Assembly (NCBI GenBank): GCA_013286045.1
Contig: JABDGM010000021.1
Location: 1-50,574, forward strand
Reading direction: 5' to 3'
DNA from: Planctomycetota bacterium
GTDB taxonomy: Bacteria > Planctomycetota > Planctomycetia > Pirellulales > Lacipirellulaceae
Length of the DNA stretch: 50,574 bases
Below the pieces are notes generated by a model. That model ran no database searches. It worked only from the letters and a program-made list of their open reading frames with translations, and had not been told where the DNA came from. The position numbers and the translations under genes were made by a program. This document shows, in pieces, positions 1 through 9,336 of the stretch (its first letter is position 1; each line of letters opens with the position of its first letter).

Positions 1-1607
1 CCGGCTTGCCAGCGCGGGGTGGTGATTTTTTCGCGGTCCTTTTCGCCGCCGCGGAGGATCGTGGCGAGGGCCTCGATTTTGGGTTCGAGGCGGGCGGATT
101 CGCGCTGAGCATTTGAGAGCTCTTTGGCGAATTGGCCATCATCCACGCGCGGGAAACGGAGGCGAACGTTTTCCATCGGCGTGGTCGCGGAGAGGCGCGA
201 GGCTTCGACAAGCGAGGCGCAGGCTTTGTTGGATTTCAGGAGGTCGTAGTACTGTTTGGTTGGGAGGTAATCGGGGCGGTAGTTGCGCATGATTCGCTCG
301 TCGAAGAAAGTCGACATGTAGGTCGACATTTCGGCGGTTTCCCAAGGCTCGACGTGTTTGCCCGTTTTGCGGTTGGGGTGGACGGTGAAGTACAGGCCGC
401 CGGTTTCGTAGGCAAGGCGGCTGAGGCCGAAGGGGCCGAAGCCGGAATCGATTTGTTCTTCGTCTTTCGCGGTGCCGCCGAAGAGGAGCATGAGGCGCTC
501 GGGGAGGAGTGACTCGGGACCGGTGTGGACGGGCGCTTTTTGCGGCGATTGGTCGAATTTGGGGTCGGGGTCAACCCATTTGACGTAGGCGGTTTCGCGG
601 CCGAAGGGGGCAGGGACGCCGACGACGTACACGGGGATTTCGTATTTGCGGCAGAGGTCGACTGTGGGGTCGAGGGCCTGGATATCGTCGCCGGCTTCGT
701 CGGTGAAGACGACGATCATGACGTTGCGACGCGGGTTGGCGATGCGGTAGTGGCGGAATTTATCGGCGATAAAGCCGACGGATTGGAAGGTGTTTTCGAC
801 GCCGTTATCTTGCGGGTCGTCTTCGATGCCGCGCACGGCGGCTTGGATGGCGCTGAGTTCGGCGATGGGTTTCGGCGTGAGCAGCCTCACTTTGTTGCCG
901 AACTCGGCGATCGATGTCAGGAGGGGCTCTTCCCCTTTATCTTTGAAGGCCTTGTTGCCGGACGATTCGATGACGCCGAGCTCTTTGTAGACGCGGTCGA
1001 AGCGCTTGGCGACGCTTTCGCGCTGCGGTTTAAGACTGCCGGATTGGTCAAAGAGCCAAACGACGAGCGTGGGGCGCTCGTCGAGCGAAAGGAGTATTTC
1101 GTGTGTGATGCGGTCGACGGCGCCGCTGGCGCCCGTGGTACCGACACTGCCGGAGCCTTTGATGACGACGTTTTCCGGCAGGTTAGGCGATTGAAGGACG
1201 GTTTGGTTGAGGTCTTGAACTTGGACTAGTCCGCCGATGCCGGTGCCGACGGGTGTAGCGGGGACGAGTTGGCGGTTGATCGCGGGAAGCGCAGCGCCTT
1301 CGAGCAGGGCGGACGGGCGGGCGTTGCCGGTGCCGCCTTCGCTGAGAGCGCCGACCTGTTCGTGGGGGTCGGTGGAGAAGTGGACTTCCTGGGGCGGTGG
1401 GGCGTCGTTGACTTCGACTTTGGGGTCAAGCGTCAGCAGAATCGAGTGGCGAAGGGGGAAGTAGATGGCAAGCGAGGCAAGGAGCAGCAGAATTGCCGCG
1501 TGGACGAAAAAACTGAGTGACCAGGCGGAGAGCTCGCGCAGCGAGACGAGGCGTTTTAGGGCGTCAGCCAGCTTCGACCATCGCCGTGGATTATCGACTG
1601 TCGCCAC
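1..1607 (-). CDS. Membrane-anchored von Willebrand factor A (vWA) domain protein, C-terminus beyond window
   Basis: The reading frame is open from a GTG at 1607 to the window edge, giving about 535 codons. The start is supported by a GAGG ribosome-binding site roughly 9 bases upstream and an in-frame stop at 1629-1631. Residues 29-50 form one hydrophobic segment (FFVHAAILLLLASLAIYF), so the rest is probably extracytoplasmic. A Pro/Ser/Gly-rich linker follows, then a vWA fold with the MIDAS motif D187-Q-S-G-S and a later acidic loop (TDEAGDD, near residue 300). vWA domains with an intact MIDAS bind a divalent cation and protein partners. N-terminally anchored vWA proteins of this kind are common in planctomycetes, but no precise role is known to me. 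It is divergently transcribed from the hydrolase-fold gene at 1814. Plus-strand open frames over this stretch are shadows. Confidence 0.8.
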   Translation of the reverse strand, partial: MATVDNPRRWSKLADALKRLVSLRELSAWSLSFFVHAAILLLLASLAIYFPLRHSILLTLDPKVEVNDAPPPQEVHFSTDPHEQVGALSEGGTGNARPSALLEGAALPAINRQLVPATPVGTGIGGLVQVQDLNQTVLQSPNLPENVVIKGSGSVGTTGASGAVDRITHEILLSLDERPTLVVWLFDQSGSLKPQRESVAKRFDRVYKELGVIESSGNKAFKDKGEEPLLTSIAEFGNKVRLLTPKPIAELSAIQAAVRGIEDDPQDNGVENTFQSVGFIADKFRHYRIANPRRNVMIVVFTDEAGDDIQALDPTVDLCRKYEIPVYVVGVPAPFGRETAYVKWVDPDPKFDQSPQKAPVHTGPESLLPERLMLLFGGTAKDEEQIDSGFGPFGLSRLAYETGGLYFTVHPNRKTGKHVEPWETAEMSTYMSTFFDERIMRNYRPDYLPTKQYYDLLKSNKACASLVEASRLSATTPMENVRLRFPRVDDGQFAKELSNAQRESARLEPKIEALATILRGGEKDREKITTPRWQA

Positions 1608-1763
1608 GAGTAGAACCTCGACGCCGCGCTAATTGACCGAAATGGAGTTCGGCCCAGCCGATTACTATTGTCAATCATGGCGTCGAAATGGGCAACTGCG
1701 AGGCGCGGCGAGGGTGGGGGCAGATTCTAGATGAGGCGATTCGATTGGGACGCGGTATCTGCT

Positions 1764-1769
1764 TATAAT
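1764..1769 (+). promoter_or_regulatory. Candidate -10 box upstream of the hydrolase-fold gene
   Basis: A perfect TATAAT lies 44 bases before the ATG at 1814, in the 206-base divergent intergenic region. No good -35 box is visible at 16-18 bases, so the assignment rests on the -10 match and position only. Confidence 0.3.
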
Positions 1770-1813
1770 GGACGCCGCGTAAAACCTCCTCTTCTGCAAG
1801 GGCTGGAAGTGCA

Positions 1814-2770
1814 ATGATTACGAATCGGAAAGTAGCCGGTGTTTTGCTCAGCGCGGCGATCTTGATGCTGTGGACAGTCTCTGCGAAGGGGCAGGCGGCG
1901 TCGGAGCAGATGTCGGTGACAACCGCCGATGGCGTGATGCTGCGAGGAATGTACTTTCCCGGTGCGGCGCGAAAAGGCTCGACGCAGGCGAAACAGACGA
2001 CGCCGGTCGTGATGCTTCACGATTTCAAAGGGACCAAGGCAACGTTCGCTCCGCTGGCCCAGGCATTGGTGACGGCGGGGGATCCGAACGCGGAGCATCC
2101 TTACTTTGCGGCCGTCATCGTGGATTTGCGCGCGCACGGCGAGAGCACGAAGCAACTTACAGGTGATGGCGGTGTAACGGACTTGGATCCGGCCAAGCTC
2201 GGGAAGGACGGATTGGCGTCGATGTCGACGCTCGATATGGAAGCGATTCGTGACTTCCTAGTCGACAAAAACGACGCGGGCGACTTGAACTTGAACAAGC
2301 TATGCCTGGTTGGTTCGGGAATGGGAGCAAGCGTGGCCGTGAATTGGGCAGCGCACGATTGGGCGGCGCCGCCGCTCGCGGTGGGCAAGCAGGGGCAAGA
2401 CGTGAAAGGGCTCGTATTGATATCGCCGCGGTGGAGCTACAACGGGCTAATGATGCAGGAGGCGTTGAAGTTCGGCGCTTTCAAGAAGAACACGGCGTGG
2501 ATGCTCATCGGCGGCGTTCAGGATCAAAAAGGGAAACAGGAATTGTCGCGGGTGCAGGCGCAACTCGACAAGTCGCACCCGGCGACAGATAAAACGGGCG
2601 CAAAGCTGCGCAGCGGACTGGAAGTGATGGCACTGCCGACCAGCTTGGAGGGAGACGTGCTTGTGGGGAAGAGCGGCGACGCGATCGATGCCGCGATCGT
2701 TAAATTTCTGACGGATAACGTGGCGGCGGCTCAGCTGCCTTGGACGAATCGGCGGAATAAGATTCCGTGA
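1814..2770 (+). CDS. Secreted alpha/beta-hydrolase-fold protein lacking the nucleophile serine
   Basis: A 318-residue protein with an N-terminal signal peptide (residues 1-28, ending near SAKGQA). The alpha/beta-hydrolase core is recognisable: the oxyanion-loop strand VVMLHDFKG (66-73), the strand VIVDLRAHGES (101-111), and the strand/elbow LCLVGSGMGAS (163-173). In active members the elbow reads G-x-S-x-G. Here it is G167-S-G169-M-G171, so the nucleophile position is Gly. This suggests a non-catalytic binding protein or a different active site; similar degenerate elbows occur in other planctomycete relatives as I remember them. A GGAAG ribosome-binding site precedes the ATG. The gene converges on the LysM gene with a 3-base gap. 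The fold assignment is good; the function is unknown. Confidence 0.8.
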   Translation: MITNRKVAGVLLSAAILMLWTVSAKGQAASEQMSVTTADGVMLRGMYFPGAARKGSTQAKQTTPVVMLHDFKGTKATFAPLAQALVTAGDPNAEHPYFAAVIVDLRAHGESTKQLTGDGGVTDLDPAKLGKDGLASMSTLDMEAIRDFLVDKNDAGDLNLNKLCLVGSGMGASVAVNWAAHDWAAPPLAVGKQGQDVKGLVLISPRWSYNGLMMQEALKFGAFKKNTAWMLIGGVQDQKGKQELSRVQAQLDKSHPATDKTGAKLRSGLEVMALPTSLEGDVLVGKSGDAIDAAIVKFLTDNVAAAQLPWTNRRNKIP

Positions 2771-2773
2771 GGT

Positions 2774-3751
2774 TTAGTCGGCGGCGACAGGCGGCGTAAG
2801 TTGCGCTTGCGGCGGCGCTGCTGTGGGCAGCGAGCGGACCGGGACCAAATCGCCCATCGCGGCTTCGCGGACGTTTGCATCCCCTTGGAAGCCAGGGCGG
2901 CGGCTTTGGCGAACAGTCGAGGCGCGGGAAACGCGGTCCGGGATTTTCAGCTCGGCACCGATCGGCAGCAGGTTTGGATCGGAGAGGATGTCGCGATTTA
3001 GCTCGAAGATTTCTTTGCCGCGATGGGGATCGCTGAGATACAAGGCGGCTAGTTTTTCAAGCGAGTCGCCGTCCGCAACTACGTGCGTTTGAGAGTCGTC
3101 GGAGTCATTCGTGGCGAGCGGCGACGGCAATGGTTGGGGACCGCTTTCTGCGAACGCCGTATTTGTGTACGCCGCTGGGATGGCAGGAGTGTTCGCTGCG
3201 TAATTCGTGGCGTCGTTGAAATTGGTTGGCGGGGACGCCCAGACTGACGCGATCTGCGATGGACCAGTGTTCATTGGAGGCGGTGAGGTTTGAACATCGA
3301 CCGGCGGTAGGCGTCGGACGGTGATCGGACTTCGGGCTTCGCTTCCGACGGCGCGCGGAGCCTCATTGCGTAGGTGAACGACAGGGCCGCTCGTTTCGAA
3401 GGATCGCGGTGGCGTGATCGTCGAGACGGAGCCAAATTGCACGGTGGAGTGATCGAATGGCGGACTTGAAAATGTTGAAATTGGAGCGAGCGGCGGCAAG
3501 AGCGCTGGCGCATCGAGCACGCTCGTTGTTTTGGAAGGTGCATCTGCATCGGGCAAAAGCTGGACGCTTGCAACCGAGTTCGACGAGGTGTTTGGCGCGA
3601 GGGGAGGCGCGAGTGCGACGGCCTGCGGGACGGACGACGCGGGCGGCACGACCGCAGTTTTGCTGACTACGGGTTGGCCCAAGAGGACGGCGACCGCCAA
3701 ACCAGTGGCGAGAATGGCTGTTGCTAGGAACAGCTTCTGAAATGCGGACAC
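2774..3751 (-). CDS. LysM-domain protein with N-terminal membrane anchor
   Basis: A 325-residue protein. Residues 5-25 (QKLFLATAILATGLAVAVLLG) form a membrane anchor or uncleaved signal. Residues 30-220 are a low-complexity Pro/Ser/Ala-rich linker. Residues 222-272 match a LysM domain: THVVADGDSLEKLA, the central LNRDIL, and the closing LPIGAELKIPD. LysM domains bind N-acetylglucosamine-containing glycans, usually peptidoglycan, so the protein probably reaches across the periplasm to the wall. The C-terminal 50 residues are disordered (Pro/Ala/Gln). It is convergent with the upstream hydrolase-fold gene. A 267-base gap separates its start from the stop of secDF, so co-transcription with the export operon is possible but unproven. 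Confidence 0.8.
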   Translation of the reverse strand: MSAFQKLFLATAILATGLAVAVLLGQPVVSKTAVVPPASSVPQAVALAPPLAPNTSSNSVASVQLLPDADAPSKTTSVLDAPALLPPLAPISTFSSPPFDHSTVQFGSVSTITPPRSFETSGPVVHLRNEAPRAVGSEARSPITVRRLPPVDVQTSPPPMNTGPSQIASVWASPPTNFNDATNYAANTPAIPAAYTNTAFAESGPQPLPSPLATNDSDDSQTHVVADGDSLEKLAALYLSDPHRGKEIFELNRDILSDPNLLPIGAELKIPDRVSRASTVRQSRRPGFQGDANVREAAMGDLVPVRSLPTAAPPQAQLTPPVAAD

Positions 3752-4018
3752 GGAAAACCTCGGGATCGAGCGGGTGACCGGAACACCAACCTGGTGAAGC
3801 CGACACTCTGCTTGCGACGGGTTCGTCCGTGAACTGGCATCGAGACCGCGCGGGGGTGCGGGTCTGCTTTAGTATTCGTCACGCGAAGGGGTGAAGTTCG
3901 CGGGGAAGCGGAGCGCGCGACGCTTTTTGGCGGCTTGGGGTGCGGTCCGCAACGTGGGCGGACACTGTGCGCTCGAGGCAAAGTTTGCCGGCTATTCCGT
4001 AGGCGGGGCTTGCGTCGA

Positions 4019-7000
4019 CTATCGCGCTGGCTGCATACCACGGGTCGAAGCTGCCGGCGCTTCGGGCACCGAGGCGGCGCTCACGCCGCTCAGCCACAAG
4101 AGCGCGGGTGAGGCGACGTAGATCGAGCTGTAGGTACCGACGACGACGCCGACGAGGAAGGCGAACGCGAAGCTGTGTAAGCCTTCGCCACCCCAGATGT
4201 AGAGAACGACGACCACGATGAACACGGTGAAGACTGTGAGGATCGTTCGGCCGAGTGTTTGATTGACGCTGTCGTTCACCATCTTCGCGGTGAGCTTGGG
4301 CGTTTTGCCTTTGATTTCCCGGAGGCGGTCAAAGGTAACGACCGTGTCGTTTACCGAGTAACCGATGATCGTGAGGAGCGCGGCGACGATCGTGAGGTTG
4401 ATTTGGAAGGCGTCGATTTTCAGTGCCGACGCGAGTCCCGGGAACCAACTCACGATGTAGTAACTGAGCGCGATCATGCCTACCGTCATCAGCACGTCGT
4501 GAATGAGGGCGATGCCGGCGGCGATGCCATAGGTTGGCTTTTGGAAACGGAACCAGAGGAAGACGATCATCGCGATGACGCTGATGCCGACGGCGAGGAA
4601 GGCCTGCATTTGCATGTTGGAGGAAACGCGGCCGCCGATCGTGCTCGCGAGCGGGAAGAGCGGCTTGGCTTGCAGGTCGGAGCGCATGTTTTCCAATGCG
4701 GTGCGCATATCGCCTTCTTCGACGCCGGAAGCACGGACAGTCCAGTCGGTGAAGCGCTGGCTGCTGCCCGGGTTGTAGTCGGCGTTTTCGAGGGTGACCG
4801 CAGCGTTAGCGTGGCCGAGCTTGGTGAGCGTGGCGGCGAGCTGGTCGTGCAGAGCGTCGTAGCTCATGCCTTGCTCGCCCTTATATTGTGGGCCCGCGTT
4901 GACGACCACTTTCGCTTCGGCGCCGGGGACATCGGCGACGGTCGCCGCCTTTACATCGCTTACGGTGAGAGAGTATTTCTTCAGCTTGTCGCCGAACTCT
5001 TTGATGATGATGTCCTTCACTTTGTCGACCGATTGCTCGCTCGTATCGACCGTGAACGCAGTACCATCACGGCCGATCTGAACTACAAGAAGGTTCTTAT
5101 CTGCGAGCTCGGTTTTGCCGAGCGCTTCGCTGACTCCGGCCTGAGTCATCGGATCTTTATCATTCAAGGTGAATGTGACGGACGAACCGCCGGTGAAGTC
5201 GATATCGAGCAGTTGGGTACCGCGCGTGTAAACAGCGACCATGCCGATCAGAATGAGAGACCATGAGAGGCCTAGGAAGACCCAGCGGAGTCGGAGGAAG
5301 TCGTAATTCGGATGGGAGAAGATGTGCATCATCTTCAGTTTCTTGATCAAGCCATTACGTTCGGCGATATCGAACATGAGCCGCGTACAGAAGAACGCGG
5401 TGAACAGGTTCGTGACGAGGCCGAGGATGAGCGTGACGGCGAAGCCGCGGACCTGGTCGGTGCCGACGTAGAACAGCACGATGCCGGAGATGATCGTTGT
5501 TAAGTGGGTATCGATGATTGCGGTCATGGCGCGGTCGAAGCCGTTGCGGATGGCCATGCGTAGTGCGGCACCGCTTTCGAGTTCTTCGCGAATGCGCTCG
5601 TAAATGAGCACGTTCGTATCGACGGACATACCAACCGTAAGGGCGAGGCCGGCGAGACCTGGGAGGGTGATGGCCGCTTTGATGAGAATCATCAGCGCCA
5701 ACACCATGATTAGGTTGAGCGTGAGTGCGATGCACGCGATCAAGCCAGAGAAGCGGTAGTAAATGAGCATGAACACGATGACGCCGATGAGCGAGGCACC
5801 GATCGCGAATTTGCCTTTTTCAACCGTCTCGGCGCCAAGCGTGGGGCTGATGATTTCTTGGCTGATGGGAAGTTTGTTGAGAGCAGCGGGAAGGCTGCCG
5901 GCGTTGAGAATGTCGACGGTGGTCTCGACCTCGCGGTCGTTCATGTTGCCGCCGCTGATCATGCCGCTATCGGAAATGACCGAGTGGATATTCGGCGCAT
6001 TGACGAGCTTGTTGTTGAGCAGGATGCCGAGCTTGCGGTACTTATCTGGCGTCGCCGGGTTGGGGAGGTTCTGGCCAGTGAGCTTTTCGAAGCGTTGCGA
6101 GCCAGCAGAGTTAAATCGGAAGTGGACGGCTGGATCGCCGTGGTCGCCCATGCCTTTGGCGGCATTGGTCAGGTAGTCGCCCGTGACGTTGTACGGATCG
6201 ACGAGGACGAGAATTTCGGGAACCTTGCCGGCCATGCGCAGGACGTAGGGGCTGGGGCGGTCGGGCGAACCGAATTGGTCGACATCGTACGGAACCCAGC
6301 GAGCGATGACTTCCTTGCCGCGCGTAAAATCTTTTTCGGCTGGCTTGAGAGTTTTGGCCCCGTCGATGGTGGTTTTATCTTTTGGGAACGTCGGGTCGGC
6401 GACGATGCGAAACTCAAGCTTGCCGAGGTCGGTAATCTTCTGTTTGACGAATTCCATTTCGTCTTCACCAACGGACGGAATGATGATTTCTACGGCAGGG
6501 CCGTATTCGCGAATCGTGATCTCTTTCGTGCCATCTGGGTCGAGTCGCTTCTTGAGCGCGCCGATCAAATCGCCAAAGGAGAACTGGCGGCCGCCGCTCT
6601 TCATTTGCTGGTTGAGATTATTGGACGAATTTGAGTTTTGCGGTTGCTGCTGGGCGTTTTGAACGGCAGTGGGGGCGTCTTGCAGCTCGTAGATGAGCGT
6701 GACGCCGCCGGCGAGATCGGGGCCGAACTTGAACTGGCCGAAGAAGACAATCAAAAGTGAACCCGCGAGGACGCCGAGGACGAGGCTGATTTTCCAGGCG
6801 TGATCGGGCATTCTCCAGATGCCGGCAAGGTAGTTGCCGACGAGGATGGGCACGATGAAGAGGGCCAAGACGACGGCGCAGAGAGCCCAGGGGCTCCAGG
6901 CATTAGGGTTTTGCACGCCCGTCTTTTCGGCGACTTTCGTTGCCGCAGAGGGCGCGGATTTGCCGGCGGGCATTGCGGAATCGCTGCGGTCCTTCTTTTC

Positions 7001-7342
7001 GATGGACGAAGGGGGCGCGGTTTTGTCGGCGGTCGATTTTGTAATTTCTGATTCGGCGGATGGTGCCTCGGCGGATGGCTTCGTGTCCGTCGCTGGCGCG
7101 GCTTTCGTATCGGCGGGCGCGTCCCTAGTAGCAGCAGGGGCAGCGGCATTCTCGTCCGTTTTGGCTGCGGGTTCGGTAGCGATTGGCTTTGCCGCAGAGT
7201 CCGATGACGCGGGAGCTTCCGCCTTGGTGGCCGGAGCAGCGGGCTGGGCCCAAGTGATCGCCGAGTTTGCGATGAGCGCGGTCGCGACGACTGCGGCCCA
7301 AGTTAACCATCGCTGACCGATTTTCTTATTGATTTGATTCAT
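4019..7342 (-). CDS. secDF: SecD-SecF fusion, protein translocase accessory subunit
   Basis: A 1,107-residue fusion of SecD and SecF, the proton-driven membrane factors that help SecYEG release exported proteins. The N-terminus is unusual: a signal-like hydrophobic segment (residues 12-32), then about 110 residues rich in Ala/Pro/Glu/Lys, then two hydrophobic segments before the normal SecD start. The first-domain motif FGPDLAGGVTLIYEL lies near residue 206. The SecD transmembrane block contains GMSVDTNVLIYERIREE, with the conserved Asp at about 575. SecF starts near 700 with LDIDFTGGSSVTF (about 715) and contains IGYSVNDTVVTFDRLRE near 994. Single-chain SecDF is known from several phyla. It lies 56 bases downstream of yajC, the standard yajC-secD-secF order. 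Large plus-strand open frames here are antisense shadows. Confidence 0.96.
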   Translation of the reverse strand: MNQINKKIGQRWLTWAAVVATALIANSAITWAQPAAPATKAEAPASSDSAAKPIATEPAAKTDENAAAPAATRDAPADTKAAPATDTKPSAEAPSAESEITKSTADKTAPPSSIEKKDRSDSAMPAGKSAPSAATKVAEKTGVQNPNAWSPWALCAVVLALFIVPILVGNYLAGIWRMPDHAWKISLVLGVLAGSLLIVFFGQFKFGPDLAGGVTLIYELQDAPTAVQNAQQQPQNSNSSNNLNQQMKSGGRQFSFGDLIGALKKRLDPDGTKEITIREYGPAVEIIIPSVGEDEMEFVKQKITDLGKLEFRIVADPTFPKDKTTIDGAKTLKPAEKDFTRGKEVIARWVPYDVDQFGSPDRPSPYVLRMAGKVPEILVLVDPYNVTGDYLTNAAKGMGDHGDPAVHFRFNSAGSQRFEKLTGQNLPNPATPDKYRKLGILLNNKLVNAPNIHSVISDSGMISGGNMNDREVETTVDILNAGSLPAALNKLPISQEIISPTLGAETVEKGKFAIGASLIGVIVFMLIYYRFSGLIACIALTLNLIMVLALMILIKAAITLPGLAGLALTVGMSVDTNVLIYERIREELESGAALRMAIRNGFDRAMTAIIDTHLTTIISGIVLFYVGTDQVRGFAVTLILGLVTNLFTAFFCTRLMFDIAERNGLIKKLKMMHIFSHPNYDFLRLRWVFLGLSWSLILIGMVAVYTRGTQLLDIDFTGGSSVTFTLNDKDPMTQAGVSEALGKTELADKNLLVVQIGRDGTAFTVDTSEQSVDKVKDIIIKEFGDKLKKYSLTVSDVKAATVADVPGAEAKVVVNAGPQYKGEQGMSYDALHDQLAATLTKLGHANAAVTLENADYNPGSSQRFTDWTVRASGVEEGDMRTALENMRSDLQAKPLFPLASTIGGRVSSNMQMQAFLAVGISVIAMIVFLWFRFQKPTYGIAAGIALIHDVLMTVGMIALSYYIVSWFPGLASALKIDAFQINLTIVAALLTIIGYSVNDTVVTFDRLREIKGKTPKLTAKMVNDSVNQTLGRTILTVFTVFIVVVVLYIWGGEGLHSFAFAFLVGVVVGTYSSIYVASPALLWLSGVSAASVPEAPAASTRGMQPAR

Positions 7343-7398
7343 CTTTCAATCATTCCGCCGGGTCGCTGCATCTGCCCGCGGCGCCTTCTTGCTATTCG

Positions 7399-7797
7399 TT
7401 ATGATTTATTTCCGCTTGCGGCGGCTGATTCTTCGTCGCCGGTGACGACGCGAGCGATCGCCGACATGTTGACACGAAGTTTCGTGCCCGTGGCTTCATC
7501 GACGCGAATCGTGACTCGTTCTTGATCTCGTTGGACGTTGGTGACTACGCCGTGGATGCCGCCGATGGTGACGACGCGTTCATTTTCCTTCAGGTTGTTC
7601 ACGCGATCGCGAACTTCCTGTTCCTTCTTCTTCTGCGGGCGCAGCATGATGAAATAGAACAGAATGCCGGTGATCAAAATCATGCCCAACAGACGGGGCA
7701 GGGCATTCGGATCAGAAGCCGACTGACCAGCGGCGGGCACAGCGGTTTGTGCTTCGGCCTCGGCCAGCAGCAGACAGTGGTACAAATGCGCGATCAC
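7399..7797 (-). CDS. yajC: YajC, preprotein translocase subunit
   Basis: A 132-residue protein with a single transmembrane helix (about residues 36-53, LLGMILITGILFYFIMLRP) followed by the YajC signature RPQKKKEQEVRDRVNNLKENERVVTIGGIHGVV, shown here in part. YajC associates with SecDF in the inner membrane. The stretch before the helix is longer and more Ala-rich than in enterobacterial YajC. The frame begins with GTG at 7797, and no convincing ribosome-binding site is visible, so the exact start is uncertain. It sits between tgt (185 bases upstream) and secDF (56 bases downstream), the widely conserved tgt-yajC-secDF arrangement. Confidence 0.93.
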   Translation of the reverse strand: MIAHLYHCLLLAEAEAQTAVPAAGQSASDPNALPRLLGMILITGILFYFIMLRPQKKKEQEVRDRVNNLKENERVVTIGGIHGVVTNVQRDQERVTIRVDEATGTKLRVNMSAIARVVTGDEESAAASGNKS

Positions 7798-7982
7798 AGG
7801 GCAAAACCGTGGAACAAACCGGTCCGATTTGGACAGGAGAACGACCCGACCGGGAGGGGCGAACCGCCATCGGATTGCGATGGGTCAATCATCATAAGGT
7901 CAAGCGCCGCAACGGACAAGGGCGGATCGGGGAGGGAAAGAAATGACCAATTGCTAATTCCCAATGACCAAGATTTCGGCGG

Positions 7983-9140
7983 CTACTTTTCGGAGCGGCA
8001 GTTGGTGTCGGGGAGTGGTTCGGATGCGGTTTCCCACTGGCGGCGACGTTCGCTGAGGTACGTAGATAGCCGATTTTCTCCGATGGCTTGGCGGGCTTCG
8101 GCGGCGAGGCGTTGGTAGTAGGTGAGATTGTGGTGGGAGACGAGCATCGGGCCGAGCATTTCGTTGGCTTGGAAGAGATGGCGGAGGTATCCGCGGCTGT
8201 GGCGGCAGGCGAGGCAAGGACAGGCGGGGTCGAGCGGTTCGCGGTCTTGGGCGAATTGCTGGTTGCGGAGGCGTATTGGGCCGGCATCGGTGAAGGCGAG
8301 CGCGTTGCGGCCGTTACGCGTGGGCATGACGCAATCGAAGAGGTCGACGCCTCGGGCCATGCCTTCGAGGAGATCGATGGGGCGACCGACACCCATTAGG
8401 TAGCGCGGTTTATTGCGCGGGAGGAGCGGCGTGGTGACATCGAGGGCGGCGTACATTTCGGGCGGGGGTTCGCCGACGCTGAGGCCGCCGATGGCGTAGC
8501 CGACGAAATCGAGCGCGACAAGTCGCTCGGCGGATTCGGCGCGGAGCTCCGGGTCGAGGCCGCCTTGGACGATTGCGAATTGAGCTTGGTCGGCGCGCGT
8601 GGCGGCCGCTTGGCAGCGTTCGGCCCAACGGAGGCTGCGGCGCATCGCGTCGGCGACGATGGCGCGCTCGTTGGGTAAAGCGACGACGTGATCGAAGACC
8701 ATGGCGACGTCGCTGCCGAGTTGTTCTTGGATGGCGATCGAGCGTTCGGGTGTTAGCTCGACGGAGGCGCCGTCGATGTGGGAGCGGAACTTTACGCCGG
8801 TTTCATCGAACGTCATGCGGTCGGCTAGGCTGAAGACTTGGAAGCCGCCGCTGTCGGTGAGGATGGGGCCGTCCCAGCCCATGAACTCGTGCAGGCCGCC
8901 GAGGGCGGCGACCGTGGCTTCGCCGGGGCGGAGGGCGAGGTGATACGTATTCGCGAGGATCATTTGCGCGCCGGTTTCGCGCAGACGGCCTGGGTCGACG
9001 CCTTTTACGGTGCCGAGTGTGCCGACGGGCATGAAGGCGGGGGTTTCGACGAGGCCGTGGGGCGTGGTGAAGCGGCCGCGGCGGGCGCGAGTGTGGATGT
9101 CTTCGCGGAGGACCTCGAAGTGGAAGTTGGTGGAGGGCAT
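7983..9140 (-). CDS. tgt: Queuine/preQ1 tRNA-ribosyltransferase (TGT)
   Basis: A 385-residue enzyme that exchanges guanine-34 in the anticodon of Asp, Asn, His and Tyr tRNAs for the queuosine precursor preQ1. The TIM-barrel landmarks are present: [11 protein letters not shown] with the general acid/base Asp96, GGLSVGEPP (218-226), and [13 protein letters not shown] with nucleophile Asp269. The zinc site is C307-x-C309-x2-C312 plus His337. The substrate loop reads FDHVVALP (149-156) rather than the common FDECTPYP, a small departure. The length is normal for bacterial TGT. It is the first recognisable gene of the tgt-yajC-secDF group. A strong hairpin repeat sits only 11 bases before the ATG, where a ribosome-binding site would be. 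Confidence 0.96.
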   Translation of the reverse strand: MPSTNFHFEVLREDIHTRARRGRFTTPHGLVETPAFMPVGTLGTVKGVDPGRLRETGAQMILANTYHLALRPGEATVAALGGLHEFMGWDGPILTDSGGFQVFSLADRMTFDETGVKFRSHIDGASVELTPERSIAIQEQLGSDVAMVFDHVVALPNERAIVADAMRRSLRWAERCQAAATRADQAQFAIVQGGLDPELRAESAERLVALDFVGYAIGGLSVGEPPPEMYAALDVTTPLLPRNKPRYLMGVGRPIDLLEGMARGVDLFDCVMPTRNGRNALAFTDAGPIRLRNQQFAQDREPLDPACPCLACRHSRGYLRHLFQANEMLGPMLVSHHNLTYYQRLAAEARQAIGENRLSTYLSERRRQWETASEPLPDTNCRSEK

Positions 9141-9151
9141 TTGTCGTCAGC

Positions 9152-9248
9152 CCCCCGGCTCTGCCGGGGGTTTTAGATCGCCAACTTAGAATCGCCGACA
9201 CGAAGCTGGCGAAATGGCAGCGCACTGAACCCCCGGCAGAGCCGGGGG
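9152..9248. repeat. REP-like pair of inverted palindromes
   Basis: Two GC-rich palindromes lie at 9152-9170 (CCCCCGGC-TCT-GCCGGGGG) and 9230-9248 (CCCCCGGC-AGA-GCCGGGGG). Each forms an 8-bp stem with a 3-base loop, and the two are inverted copies of each other with matching flanks, separated by 59 bases. This is the architecture of REP doublets (REPINs). The left copy lies in the 5' leader of tgt. Confidence 0.75.
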
Positions 9249-9289
9249 CTGCCTATCCTTTTACCAAGCTTTCAATTGAACGCTTCGAT

Positions 9290-9305
9290 GGCCGGGGCTA
9301 CGGCC
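9290..9305. repeat. Short intergenic hairpin
   Basis: GGCCG and CGGCC form a 5-bp stem around a 6-base loop (GGGCTA), 41 bases beyond the REP-like doublet. It may be part of the same repeat cluster. No T-tract follows, so it is not an obvious terminator for the gene ending at 9337. Confidence 0.35.
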
Positions 9306-9336
9306 CTAACCGCTGAGCTTGGCCTTCAATTTCCAA

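Noticed and set aside
525-1229. 234-codon plus-strand frame at the left edge
   Set aside because: It is antisense to the vWA gene, whose MIDAS motif and membrane anchor are clear on the minus strand.
4259-5266. 335-codon plus-strand open frame
   Set aside because: It is antisense to the SecF half of secDF, with the Asp/Glu/Arg/Val-rich composition of a shadow frame and no recognisable fold.
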